Assembly: GCA_003553485.1 (NCBI GenBank)
Contig: PWEJ01000148.1
Span: 1-53,690 of the forward strand
DNA: 53,690 bases
Reading direction: 5' to 3'
From: Halanaerobiaceae bacterium
GTDB taxonomy: Bacteria; Bacillota; Halanaerobiia; Halanaerobiales; Halarsenatibacteraceae
The notes under the pieces are model-generated. The model saw nothing but the letters and a program-made list of their open reading frames with translations. It ran no database searches and was not told the DNA's origin. Below are positions 1 to 7,134 of the stretch, piece after piece. Numbering within the stretch: position 1 is the stretch's first letter; each line of letters starts with the position of its first letter. The position numbers and the translations under genes were made by a program.

Positions 1-1068
1 AATATATTAAAATTGGGGATGATTAATCCCCTGGCAGAGGAGAGAATAATTAAATTCTTGCAGAATCATGAGGAAGTTAAAATATTAGAGGAACTGGATG
101 ATATTTTAGAAACAAAAATAAAGAGGTTGGCTTTTGAGAATGATATTTCCTGTCAGATCTCTGGTAAAGAGAGACTGGAGGATTGGATAGGAGAATATAC
201 ACCTGATAAAGTTATCGAGGTTTTAGGGCGAACCTGGCCGGATATGAAGCCAGCAGCTCTGGAGGAACGACAGCAACCTCTATCTCCTCGCCCGGCTCAG
301 ATGTGTCCAGGCTGTGGTCATCGTTCGGCCTTTTATGCCATCAAAAAAGCCCTGGCTGAAAGGGATATAACTGTGGCAGATATTGGCTGTCATACCCTGG
401 GTTTTCTGCCTCCCTATGAGATGGGAGAGGCATTGCTCTCCATGGGCCATTCCACGAGCACAGGAGCGGGCCTATCTCTCTTTAATGAAGAAAGAGAAGT
501 AGTTGCCTTTATAGGGGATTCAACCCTCTTTCATGCTGGGCTTCCTGGTATTGTCAATGCAGTCTTTAATAATCATGATCTGACTCTGATAGTCATGGAG
601 AACGGCACCACTGCTATGACGGGCCATCAGCAGCATCCAGCTTCAGGAGCAAATTTCAACCAAAAGACTGAAGCTATTCCCCTGCGCCAGGTTTTAGAGG
701 GCTTAGGAGTAGAGAATATTTATGAAACTGACACCTATGCCCAGAAAAAATTGCAGCAATTGGTGGAAGAGGCCAGGGAGGAAAAGGGCTTTAGTGTGGT
801 AATTGCCCGTCATCCCTGTATGTTGAAATTTACCCGGGAGCAGCGCCGGCAGGGTAACTATAAAGATAAAAAAGTCAAAGTAGACCAGGAGCAGTGCCAG
901 CATATTTATAATTGTATCAGTGATTTTGCCTGTCCCACTTTTCAAAGAGATGAAAAGGGTGATATTTCAGTGCAGACCGATCTCTGCATAGGAGATGGTT
1001 CCTGCCTGCAGACCTGTCCCGCCAAGGCTATAGAATTTGTCGAGCAGGGAGGAGATAAAAATGACTGA
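1..1068 (+). CDS. iorA: Indolepyruvate:ferredoxin oxidoreductase, alpha subunit (3' part, cut by window start)
   Basis: The reading frame is open to the first base, so the gene begins upstream; roughly the C-terminal 355 of the usual ~600 residues are present. The enzyme oxidatively decarboxylates aryl pyruvates to aryl-acetyl-CoA with reduction of ferredoxin, in the cytoplasm. Visible parts are the thiamine-diphosphate-binding domain (CPGCGHR near the start, then GDSTLFHAG and an EN...TAMTGHQ stretch) and a C-terminal ferredoxin domain with CQHIYNC, a Cys-Pro, and CIGDGSC...CP cysteines. The TGA stop overlaps the start of iorB (ATGACTGA), so the two subunits are translationally coupled. An internal TTG at 13 is unlikely to be the real start, because the N-terminal domain would be missing. 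Confident. Confidence 0.95.
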   Translation, partial: NILKLGMINPLAEERIIKFLQNHEEVKILEELDDILETKIKRLAFENDISCQISGKERLEDWIGEYTPDKVIEVLGRTWPDMKPAALEERQQPLSPRPAQMCPGCGHRSAFYAIKKALAERDITVADIGCHTLGFLPPYEMGEALLSMGHSTSTGAGLSLFNEEREVVAFIGDSTLFHAGLPGIVNAVFNNHDLTLIVMENGTTAMTGHQQHPASGANFNQKTEAIPLRQVLEGLGVENIYETDTYAQKKLQQLVEEAREEKGFSVVIARHPCMLKFTREQRRQGNYKDKKVKVDQEQCQHIYNCISDFACPTFQRDEKGDISVQTDLCIGDGSCLQTCPAKAIEFVEQGGDKND

Positions 1069-1690
1069 GAAGGTGAAAAAAGGAATGAAAAATTCTCAGC
1101 TTAATGAACTTAATCGGGATATCTTTCTTGCCGGAGTAGGCGGCCAGGGAATAGGCATGCTAAGTGAGGTGTTAATTAGGGCTGCCGATTATGCTGGTTA
1201 CCCTGTGCTGGGTGTTGATACTCATGGTTTAGCCCAGCGCGGTGGAATGGTTGTTTCCCATTTAAGATTAGGCTCTAAAGCCTTTTCCCCTCTAATAAGA
1301 AAGCAACAGGCTGATATGGTTATCGCGCTGGAAAGAAATGAGGCTTTTCGGGCCATGATCGATTATCTCAAAAAGGGGGGGCAGCTGATTTATTATGATA
1401 CCAGCTGGCAGACTCTAGCCACCAGATTGGGTCAGGAAAAGGATATAACAGGGGAGAAGATAGAGGCAAAGGCTAAAGAATTAGAAGTTAAGCAGGAAGC
1501 TGTCTATAAAGAAAACCTGGCCGATGCTAGAATGCAAAATATGGTCTTGCTTGGTCACATCGCCAAAAAAGAAAGAATACCTGAAATTGCCGTTGAGGAT
1601 TATCGCCAGGCAATTAAAGACCTAATGACTGGCTCTATGTTAGAGAACAATTTAGAGCTTTTTAATTCTCTGCTAGAGAATGAGTCTTAA
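1061..1690 (+). CDS. iorB: Indolepyruvate:ferredoxin oxidoreductase, beta subunit
   Basis: This is the small partner of IorA and belongs to the pyruvate:ferredoxin oxidoreductase gamma-domain family, which completes the active site for 2-oxoacid oxidation. The N-terminus has the glycine-rich GVGGQGIGMLSEVL motif, followed by THGLAQRGG, typical of this domain; about 209 residues is normal for the family. I chose ATG at 1061 because a GGGAGGAG ribosome site lies just upstream and it overlaps the iorA stop. A TTG 24 bases earlier is in frame but has no such site. The pair probably serves amino-acid fermentation or the reverse reductive reaction. The gene ends before the DnaA-box region. Confidence 0.95.
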   Translation: MTEKVKKGMKNSQLNELNRDIFLAGVGGQGIGMLSEVLIRAADYAGYPVLGVDTHGLAQRGGMVVSHLRLGSKAFSPLIRKQQADMVIALERNEAFRAMIDYLKKGGQLIYYDTSWQTLATRLGQEKDITGEKIEAKAKELEVKQEAVYKENLADARMQNMVLLGHIAKKERIPEIAVEDYRQAIKDLMTGSMLENNLELFNSLLENES

Positions 1691-1726
1691 TGAAATAATT
1701 TTGTGATAAAGCAGCTAATCTCTAAG

Positions 1727-1992
1727 TTATCCACAGCTATGTTGTTGATAACCCAACAATATAACAATTATCTTACTATTGTAACTTTAATAATTATTGA
1801 TAAAAAACAGCCAGGAAACCACTATAATAAAGCAACTAAAAACCCCGCTAATTACCATTATAGCGGGGTTTTACTGTATTTGTATTATTAGGGATTATAT
1901 TTTTATTAGTAATAATAATTGCCAGGATGGAAATAAAGGTCAGCCAATCAATTGTTCAGTTATCAACAGCTTATCCACCCTTCTGTGGATAA
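1727..1992. other. Cluster of five DnaA-box-like 9-mers in a convergent intergenic region
   Basis: Exact TTATCCACA boxes lie at 1727-1735 (+) and 1984-1992 (-). One-mismatch boxes are TTATCAACA at 1743-1751 (-) and 1960-1968 (+), and TTATCCACC at 1971-1979 (+). The last two sites form an 8-bp inverted repeat, 1971-1978 with 1985-1992. The DNA between is very A+T rich apart from a terminator hairpin. The genes on both sides point toward the cluster and no dnaA, dnaN or rpmH is nearby, so this could be a DnaA-titrating cluster or a replication origin; the sequence alone does not decide. Confidence 0.6.
1839..1872. terminator. Bidirectional intrinsic terminator between iorB and the HAD gene
   Basis: A perfect 12-bp stem (AAAACCCCGCTA, 1839-1850, with TAGCGGGGTTTT, 1861-1872) encloses a 10-base loop. 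It has A-rich and T-rich flanks, so it can work for both converging genes. Confidence 0.85.
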
Positions 1993-2097
1993 CTGTGATG
2001 TCAAGTAGAAGCAGAGGTTGAGACCATTTTTAAGATTGATTAAGGGGTAAACATTTAAAGGGCCAGATTAAATTTATTGACCTCCATTAGCTTAGAT

Positions 2098-2709
2098 TTA
2101 TAAAAGTCCTAGCTGCTTAAATTCCTGCTGAAGATCTGTTTCTTTATTAAAGTGAATAGTCTGCCAGCCTAAATCAGCAGCAGCTTTAGTATTTTCTTTG
2201 CTATCATCGATGAAGATGGTTCTGGCAGGGTCAATATTCACCTTGGCTAAAAAGGCCTCATATATCTCCTTCTCCGGTTTAATGTGCCCAACCTCGGCAG
2301 AGATTAGGCCAGCAGCAAAATTTTTCAGAAAGGGAAATAACTCCTGACTCTCCTCAAAACCCTCTTTAGGGAAATTGGATAGATAATAAAGAGGATAATC
2401 CTGCTCCTTTAGGGCAAGGAGCACTTTTTTATTGGCTGTAATAGGCTCTAAATACCTGGGCCAATCCTTTATCGCAGTCCTGATAATTTCCTTATCTTCA
2501 GGATATTTAGCCGTTAATTTTGCTATTAATTCCTGACGGGTTATATGGCCGCGGTCTAATTTTAACCAGTCCTGAGAACCAAAGGTTTTAGAAAAAATAT
2601 CCTTAGCCTTAGCTTCATCCCGAAGGGCTTTCTTGAGATTTTTTATCGGCTGATATTGCAGCAGCACCTGTCCGATATCGAAAATGATATTTGGTTCTTT
2701 TTTTACCAT
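2098..2709 (-). CDS. HAD-superfamily phosphatase (YihX-like, subfamily IA)
   Basis: This is a 203-residue haloacid-dehalogenase-fold hydrolase, most likely a cytoplasmic phosphatase acting on a sugar phosphate or other small metabolite. Motif I is FDIGQVLL (nucleophile Asp11); the second Asp is replaced by Gly, as usual in YihX-type proteins. Motif II is YLSNFP, motif III is the Lys in HIKPEKEIYE, and motif IV is FIDDSKEN. A helical cap lies between motifs I and II. The start ATG follows a TAAGGAGG ribosome site. It is the last gene of the minus-strand block and sits 47 bases after the UroD-like gene, so co-transcription is possible. The substrate cannot be read from sequence. Confidence 0.88.
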   Translation of the reverse strand: MVKKEPNIIFDIGQVLLQYQPIKNLKKALRDEAKAKDIFSKTFGSQDWLKLDRGHITRQELIAKLTAKYPEDKEIIRTAIKDWPRYLEPITANKKVLLALKEQDYPLYYLSNFPKEGFEESQELFPFLKNFAAGLISAEVGHIKPEKEIYEAFLAKVNIDPARTIFIDDSKENTKAAADLGWQTIHFNKETDLQQEFKQLGLL

Positions 2710-2756
2710 AAATTATTAACCTCCTTAATGATATAAAATATCTTTTATTAATTCAG

Positions 2757-3890
2757 TTAATATTCTCTAGCAGTAGTATAAAGGGCAATTATATTTTCTA
2801 GCGGAGTATCAGCCTGGATATGATGAGCCGGGGCACAGATATAACCGCCTCTACGGCCTAAAACCTGGCACCGTTTTTGCACTTCCTCCTGGACCTCTGT
2901 AACAGAGCCCCGGGGCATAGTTTTTTGCAGGTCAATACCACCATGGAAAGCCAGTTTATTGCCAAAATTATCTTTGATTTCTTTCATGTCCATCCCGGCG
3001 GCCTGAGGTTGCAGGGGATTTAAGATATCTATGTTCATTTTATTGATAAAATCCGGAATTAAGGAATAAATAGCTCCACAGGAATGATACATGATTTTAA
3101 CGGGGTATTTTTTCAGGAAACTATTTAATTTCTGATGGCGGGGCAGAATATACTCTTCCCACATTTTTTTGGAGATGATGAGGTTATTTTGCATGCCAAT
3201 ATCATCGTAGGTATAAACCAGGTCAATTTTGTCTCCGGCAACCTCTAGAGCTCTTTCAGCCATATTGATAAAAAGCTCAGTAAAACAATCCATAATGGCA
3301 CAGGGTATAGCCGGATTTTCGATTAAATCCATGAGGAAATCCTGTAGTCCATAGAGCCCCCAGGATAGTTCAAAGATACCGCCCAGTTCAAAGCGCAGAT
3401 GATAACGGGTCTTTTCATTTATAGTTCTCGCTTTGGCAGCCAGGGTAGAATAATCCCAGTGCTTAGCCTTAGCCCAGCCTTTCCAGTTATATATATCTGC
3501 GGGACTTTCAGCTCCGGCCAGGGGGAAACTGGCATATTCTTCGTAAATACCTCCGTAAGAATTTTCCACCTGGCGGCGATGAGTGCCCCAGGTATCGACA
3601 TAACTGTTGTCTTCCTTTTCTATAGGAGCTGGTCCGATGTAATCAGGAGCTAGCTTCCGACAGTCAGTACCTAAAAGCTCTTCAACTTCCAGGTTGGAGT
3701 CTACTCCCAGATAAGTCTGCAATCGCTGATAAATCTCCGGAACAGCCCAAAAATCAAAGGGAACCCTGTCAGCTCTTTCTCCGGCAATAGTCTTAGTCAC
3801 TCTTTCCCAGGGGGTAATGCTAGCAGCAGATAAATCACCATAATGCTGCTTGAGAAACTCACGACGTTTTAACGGACTAGTTAGGTTCAT
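2757..3890 (-). CDS. Uroporphyrinogen decarboxylase-family protein (MtaA/CmuA-like methyltransferase type)
   Basis: The 377-residue protein has the UroD TIM-barrel fold shared by uroporphyrinogen decarboxylases and cobamide-dependent methyltransferases. An HSC triad (His269-x-Cys271 in MYHSCGAI) matches the zinc-binding HxC of the MtaA/MtbA/CmuA branch and is not expected in true HemE. Other family marks are RVPFDFWAV near residue 43, the TYDD stretch near 227, FHGGIDLQ, and the C-terminal GGYICAPAHHIQADTP. I infer transfer of a methyl group from a corrinoid or related carrier; no corrinoid protein lies next to it. The start ATG has an AGGAG site 8 bases upstream. True heme biosynthesis is unlikely, since no hem genes are near. 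Confidence 0.85.
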   Translation of the reverse strand: MNLTSPLKRREFLKQHYGDLSAASITPWERVTKTIAGERADRVPFDFWAVPEIYQRLQTYLGVDSNLEVEELLGTDCRKLAPDYIGPAPIEKEDNSYVDTWGTHRRQVENSYGGIYEEYASFPLAGAESPADIYNWKGWAKAKHWDYSTLAAKARTINEKTRYHLRFELGGIFELSWGLYGLQDFLMDLIENPAIPCAIMDCFTELFINMAERALEVAGDKIDLVYTYDDIGMQNNLIISKKMWEEYILPRHQKLNSFLKKYPVKIMYHSCGAIYSLIPDFINKMNIDILNPLQPQAAGMDMKEIKDNFGNKLAFHGGIDLQKTMPRGSVTEVQEEVQKRCQVLGRRGGYICAPAHHIQADTPLENIIALYTTAREY

Positions 3891-3998
3891 TTTTTGCTCT
3901 CCTAAAAATATTTATTTTTGCAGTTTATTATTTAGTTATATAGTACTGCTTAAAAGCTATTTTATCATTGAGGGAGACAGTATACAAGGGCAAAATCT

Positions 3999-5585
3999 TC
4001 AGGGCGTCACTAATACTACTGGTGGTTTAGCTTCTTTGCTTACCTGATAGGCTATACTGCCTATCTCTTCTTTCTGAGAAGATATTTGCTGCTGCTTACC
4101 TAAAAAGATATAATCCACCTCTTGCTGCAGGGCAGTGCTGATTATTGCTTGGGCTGTCTGCTGGGATTCTTTTATTAATATCTGGTTTTTGATATCACTG
4201 GCAATATTGAGTTCCTCTTTAATTTCGTTGATACTCAAATTGCTATTTTCAGGTTGCTGAATATTTAGTAAAGTAATCTCACCATTGAGCTGGCGGGCAA
4301 TTTGAGCTGCTTCCTGTAGAGCTTTGCGGGAGGCTCCACTGTTATCAAAGGCCACTAAAAAATGATAATTTTTCTGGACTGTCACTTTAGTGGGATCAAT
4401 TTTTCCAGCCTTTAACCAGCGAGGGGCTAATAATTTAATAGCTGCTGCTCCGGTGGGAGCAGTTAAGATTATCGACAGCACGGAGATAGCCAGAATAACT
4501 TCTCCCTGAGGTAAGCCTGCTGCCAGAGGTAAGCCGCCAATAGCTGCCTGCACAGTAGCTTTGGCCATCTGTCCCATTATCACAAAATTTCGCTCCTGCC
4601 AGCTGAGGCTTGAACCCCAGGTTGAAAGGTAGATGCCCAAAGTTCTGCCAAATATTAACCCTAAGGCAATAATCAATAAACCTACCAGTCCTGAGGAAAG
4701 CATGACAGAAATATTTACCGTTGCTCCGATTAATACAAATAAAAATATCTCCCCAACCTGCCAGATCTTATCAACTTCTCCCCTCAGTTGCCGGGCTAGA
4801 ACCATGTCTTTTTCTAGCAGGGTAAAGCCAAAGGTCATAATGGCCAGGAACTCAGAATAGGGCAGATAATTTTCTCCCAGCAATAATAACAAAGCCACTC
4901 CTAAAGCAAGAATTAAATCCTGTATAACTGAGGAAGTCAAAGATGTCTTCTCCAGCAGATATTTTGTTAAAAGACCGGCTAAAAACCCAAAGAGCAGACC
5001 CAAGATAATTTGCAGTGGAATATTGGCCAGTTGTAAAAGGAATCCGTTAATTATAGTCTCTCCTGTAGCCATGGCAAGAAAGATACCAAACATGGTGACA
5101 GCAAAGACATCGCTCAGAGTTCCGCCGGCCAGTATTAGATCAGGAATTCCCTTTTCAGCACCGATACCCTGAGACTTTAATTTTAACATCATGGGGACTA
5201 TAACAGCCGGGGAAGCAGCACAGATTATCCAGCCTAAAAGGCCAGCAGTTATCCAGTCCCAGCCCAATAAATAGCGGGCTGCTACAGCTATCACAGCTGT
5301 TTCTAGCAGGGCTGGCAAAAATCCCAGCCTGAGGGCAACAGTTCCCTCCTGCTGTAATTTTTCTCTATCCAGGCCCAGGCCGGCTTTAAATAATATAATT
5401 AATAATACCAATATCCTTATTTCTTCACTAATTGACATTATTTGCTCCGGTAGCAGATCTAGAAGATGGGGTCCGACAATAATTCCAGCCAATAGCATAC
5501 CAACAAGTTCCGGTAGCTTTAACCAGCCAGCTACTTTGCCGGCTAAAAAACCAGCGATTAATATAATTAAAATACCTGCAATCAT
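3999..5585 (-). CDS. CPA2-type cation/proton (or fluoride-linked) antiporter fused to a UspA domain
   Basis: The protein has two parts. About the first 390 residues are a Kef/NapA-type monovalent cation:proton antiporter with about 12 hydrophobic segments (family marks ELVGMLLAGIIVGP and LFKAGLGLD). The C-terminal ~130 residues are a universal-stress-protein domain starting HFLVAFDNSGASRKAL. ATG at 5585 is preferred over a GTG 30 bases earlier because AGGAGG lies 10 bases upstream of it. A fluoride riboswitch in its leader implies induction by fluoride; sodium/proton antiporters and UspA genes are known members of the fluoride regulon in other bacteria. A likely role is restoring pH or ion balance, or supporting fluoride export. 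The ion carried is not known from sequence. Confidence 0.9.
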   Translation of the reverse strand: MIAGILIILIAGFLAGKVAGWLKLPELVGMLLAGIIVGPHLLDLLPEQIMSISEEIRILVLLIILFKAGLGLDREKLQQEGTVALRLGFLPALLETAVIAVAARYLLGWDWITAGLLGWIICAASPAVIVPMMLKLKSQGIGAEKGIPDLILAGGTLSDVFAVTMFGIFLAMATGETIINGFLLQLANIPLQIILGLLFGFLAGLLTKYLLEKTSLTSSVIQDLILALGVALLLLLGENYLPYSEFLAIMTFGFTLLEKDMVLARQLRGEVDKIWQVGEIFLFVLIGATVNISVMLSSGLVGLLIIALGLIFGRTLGIYLSTWGSSLSWQERNFVIMGQMAKATVQAAIGGLPLAAGLPQGEVILAISVLSIILTAPTGAAAIKLLAPRWLKAGKIDPTKVTVQKNYHFLVAFDNSGASRKALQEAAQIARQLNGEITLLNIQQPENSNLSINEIKEELNIASDIKNQILIKESQQTAQAIISTALQQEVDYIFLGKQQQISSQKEEIGSIAYQVSKEAKPPVVLVTP

Positions 5586-5680
5586 AGTTTGTAATCCTCC
5601 TGGAGTAAAATCCACAATTTTTGGCGGTATAGCAAAGAGATTAAAGTTCTATTGACTATAGCAAATAAACTATTATAAAT

Positions 5681-5733
5681 AAAAAAATCCTATTCTTAGC
5701 GGCAGAAAAAAAGCAATAGCCGGTAAGAATAGG
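5681..5733 (-). terminator. Riboswitch-controlled terminator before the antiporter gene
   Basis: On the minus strand a 10-bp stem (CCTATTCTTA with TAAGAATAGG, at 5724-5733 and 5689-5698) is followed by ATTTTTTTA. Its 5' arm overlaps the last bases (CCTA) of the fluoride aptamer, so ligand binding and terminator folding should exclude each other. Confidence 0.88.
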
Positions 5734-5780
5734 AGCCATCAGCCTGAAGACAGGCACTTAAGGCGAGCTCCATCGCCTAA
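5730..5780 (-). promoter_or_regulatory. Fluoride riboswitch (crcB motif) aptamer
   Basis: Read on the minus strand, the first hairpin GGCGATGGAGCTCGCC (5762-5777) carries a GGAGC loop that can form the pseudoknot with GCTCC in TGATGGCTCCTA (5730-5741). A second hairpin, GCCTG...CAGGC, lies between. The conserved GGCGAUG...CGCC..AA..GCC...GGCUGAUGG...CUA layout matches crcB-motif RNAs. The expression platform is the overlapping terminator, so fluoride should allow transcription of the antiporter-UspA gene. Confidence 0.95.
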
Positions 5781-5823
5781 GTAATTTTTAAAATATCTAG
5801 ATGAAATTTTAATAACCAAGCTA

Positions 5824-5852
5824 ATTATACTATTTTTTTATGGTTATGGCAA
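5824..5852 (-). promoter_or_regulatory. Sigma-A promoter for the fluoride riboswitch transcript
   Basis: Minus-strand TTGCCA (5847-5852) and TATAAT (5824-5829) are separated by exactly 17 bp. The predicted start lies about 35 bases before the aptamer. The -35 is only 9 bp beyond the stop of the upstream ThiF-like gene. Confidence 0.85.
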
Positions 5853-5860
5853 GCTCAAAT

Positions 5861-6592
5861 TTATTGGTCGCTGGCCCTGTCAGGGGTCTTTATTGTCAGG
5901 GACTCAAATTCATTTTCCCAGAGATCGAAATAAATTAAATCCCGATTTATTTTTTCTAAGGCTCCACTGAGATACTTTAAGGCCTCAGTGCTTTGCAGGG
6001 TAGCTACTATTAAAGGCACTGTATTGAGGATGCCATCCTGGCAGGGAGAAAAAGATTCACTGCCAGCAGAAAAATCAAACCAGTCCTGTAAAGATTCTCC
6101 GGCCCCGACATCAACAAATTTAACCATTCCCACTGAAGCTGCCACTCCTCCATAGACCCAGGGGATTCCAACCTCCCGGGCCGTTTCATCGATAGCCTGA
6201 CGGGCTTCCGGGTTGTCGGTGCAATCAAGGATAAGATCTACGTTTTGAGCCAACTCTGGACCATTTTCTGAGGTTAATTTTTCATCATAAATATCGATTT
6301 CTACATCGGAATTAACCTTATCCAGGTAATCTTTAGCGGCATGGACCTTAAGAGTGGCAAAATCAACATCCTGCTCGGTGAACAATAACTGCCGATGGAT
6401 ATTGGCCAATTCCACCTGATCATCATCGATAATTTTAAGATAACCCACCCCGGCACGGGTGAGTACTTGAGCGCTTACACTTCCCAAAGCACCACAACCC
6501 ACCAGCAGGACTTTGCTGGCAAGAAGTTTTTTCTGCCCCTCAGGGCCTAACCCCTGAAAAAGCTCCTGGGCTAAATAACGACTGCTGACCAT
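5861..6592 (-). CDS. ThiF/MoeB/HesA-family E1-like adenylyltransferase
   Basis: The 243-residue protein activates a partner, usually the C-terminal Gly-Gly of a ubiquitin-like sulfur carrier, by adenylation. It has the Rossmann ATP site VGCGALGS (31-38), the DDDQVELANIHRQ motif (56-68), the Arg/Asp pattern of the E1 fold, and LDCTDNPEAR (122-131). The usual zinc CxxC pairs are missing and a single late cysteine (Cys183, SPCQDG) remains, so it is a divergent member. ATG at 6592 follows AGGAGGG and starts one base after the TAA of the preceding small gene, so translation is coupled. No ThiS/MoaD-like carrier is seen in the window, and the target is unknown. It could serve thiamine, molybdopterin/tungstopterin or tRNA modification; the tungstoenzyme further along makes the second idea attractive but unproven. 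Confidence 0.88.
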   Translation of the reverse strand: MVSSRYLAQELFQGLGPEGQKKLLASKVLLVGCGALGSVSAQVLTRAGVGYLKIIDDDQVELANIHRQLLFTEQDVDFATLKVHAAKDYLDKVNSDVEIDIYDEKLTSENGPELAQNVDLILDCTDNPEARQAIDETAREVGIPWVYGGVAASVGMVKFVDVGAGESLQDWFDFSAGSESFSPCQDGILNTVPLIVATLQSTEALKYLSGALEKINRDLIYFDLWENEFESLTIKTPDRASDQ

Positions 6593-6593
6593 G

Positions 6594-6902
6594 TTAATCC
6601 CTCCTGGAATTATCAATTTCCGCTATTATCTCACGGCAGTAAGCCTCTTGCTCTGGAGATAAAGAGTCCCCTTCTTCCCTTAGATGATTGCGGAGCAGGG
6701 TAGCCACTTTATACTTTTGATAAAAATTTCCTGGCACAGGATCTATCGGTTCGCCAGGATGGGGATCTTCCTTATCATCTTTTTTTGTGTCATAGACACT
6801 TTTGATTCGGGAAAATTTCTTTGGCTTCCGCCGCTGGCTCAAAGCATAATTGACCCAGTAAAAGACAAATAAAATAATGATTAAAAATATAAAAGGAGCC
6901 AT
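6594..6902 (-). CDS. Small single-pass membrane protein, unknown
   Basis: I do not recognise this 102-residue protein. It has one N-terminal membrane segment (about residues 3-20), then a basic stretch (QRRKPKKFSR) and a charged, soluble tail. The tail includes PHPGEPIDPVPG and ends in a helix rich in Glu and Arg. Its stop is one base from the ATG of the ThiF-like gene, so the pair is one operon. The tail would face the cytoplasm or periplasm depending on topology; the positive residues after the segment favour cytoplasm. Confidence 0.7.
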   Translation of the reverse strand: MAPFIFLIIILFVFYWVNYALSQRRKPKKFSRIKSVYDTKKDDKEDPHPGEPIDPVPGNFYQKYKVATLLRNHLREEGDSLSPEQEAYCREIIAEIDNSRRD

Positions 6903-7022
6903 AGATAAACCACCTCTGTTGGATTAAAAGACAGGATAAACTCTTGGGAGCCGATTTACTATATTATTTCTTGGTTTTAAAGCTCAATCCTTTAATTTTC
7001 TGGAAAATAACGCTGAAAATAG

Positions 7023-7051
7023 TTGACAATTAGTTCTCTCCAATTTATAAT
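7023..7051 (+). promoter_or_regulatory. Consensus sigma-A promoter of the LacI-type regulator
   Basis: TTGACA (7023-7028) and TATAAT (7046-7051) are spaced by 17 bp, an ideal match. The mRNA would start near 7058, with the operator-like palindrome about 27 bases inside the transcript. Confidence 0.88.
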
Positions 7052-7084
7052 AGGATTGAAGATAATTTTTAAAAAATTCTTTAT

Positions 7085-7096
7085 GCAAACGTTTGA
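7085..7096. promoter_or_regulatory. LacI/GalR-type operator
   Basis: GCAAACGTTTGA is a near-perfect palindrome with the central CG typical of LacI-family operators such as MalR sites. It lies between the promoter and the regulator's start, suggesting autorepression. No second copy is visible just before the binding-protein gene. Confidence 0.75.
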
Positions 7097-7134
7097 GCAA
7101 CAATCTTGCTAATATTTAGATTGGATTGATAACT

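Noticed and set aside
1703-2021. Two short plus-strand ORFs between iorB and the HAD gene
   Set aside because: They run through a terminator hairpin and DnaA boxes, have low-complexity Ile/Asn-rich translations and no good ribosome site.
1691-2097. Calling the DnaA-box cluster oriC outright
   Set aside because: No dnaA, dnaN, rpmH or other origin-linked genes are near, and flanking genes point toward the cluster.
2757-3890. HemE (heme pathway uroporphyrinogen decarboxylase)
   Set aside because: The HxC zinc motif and lack of hem neighbours point to the methyltransferase branch.
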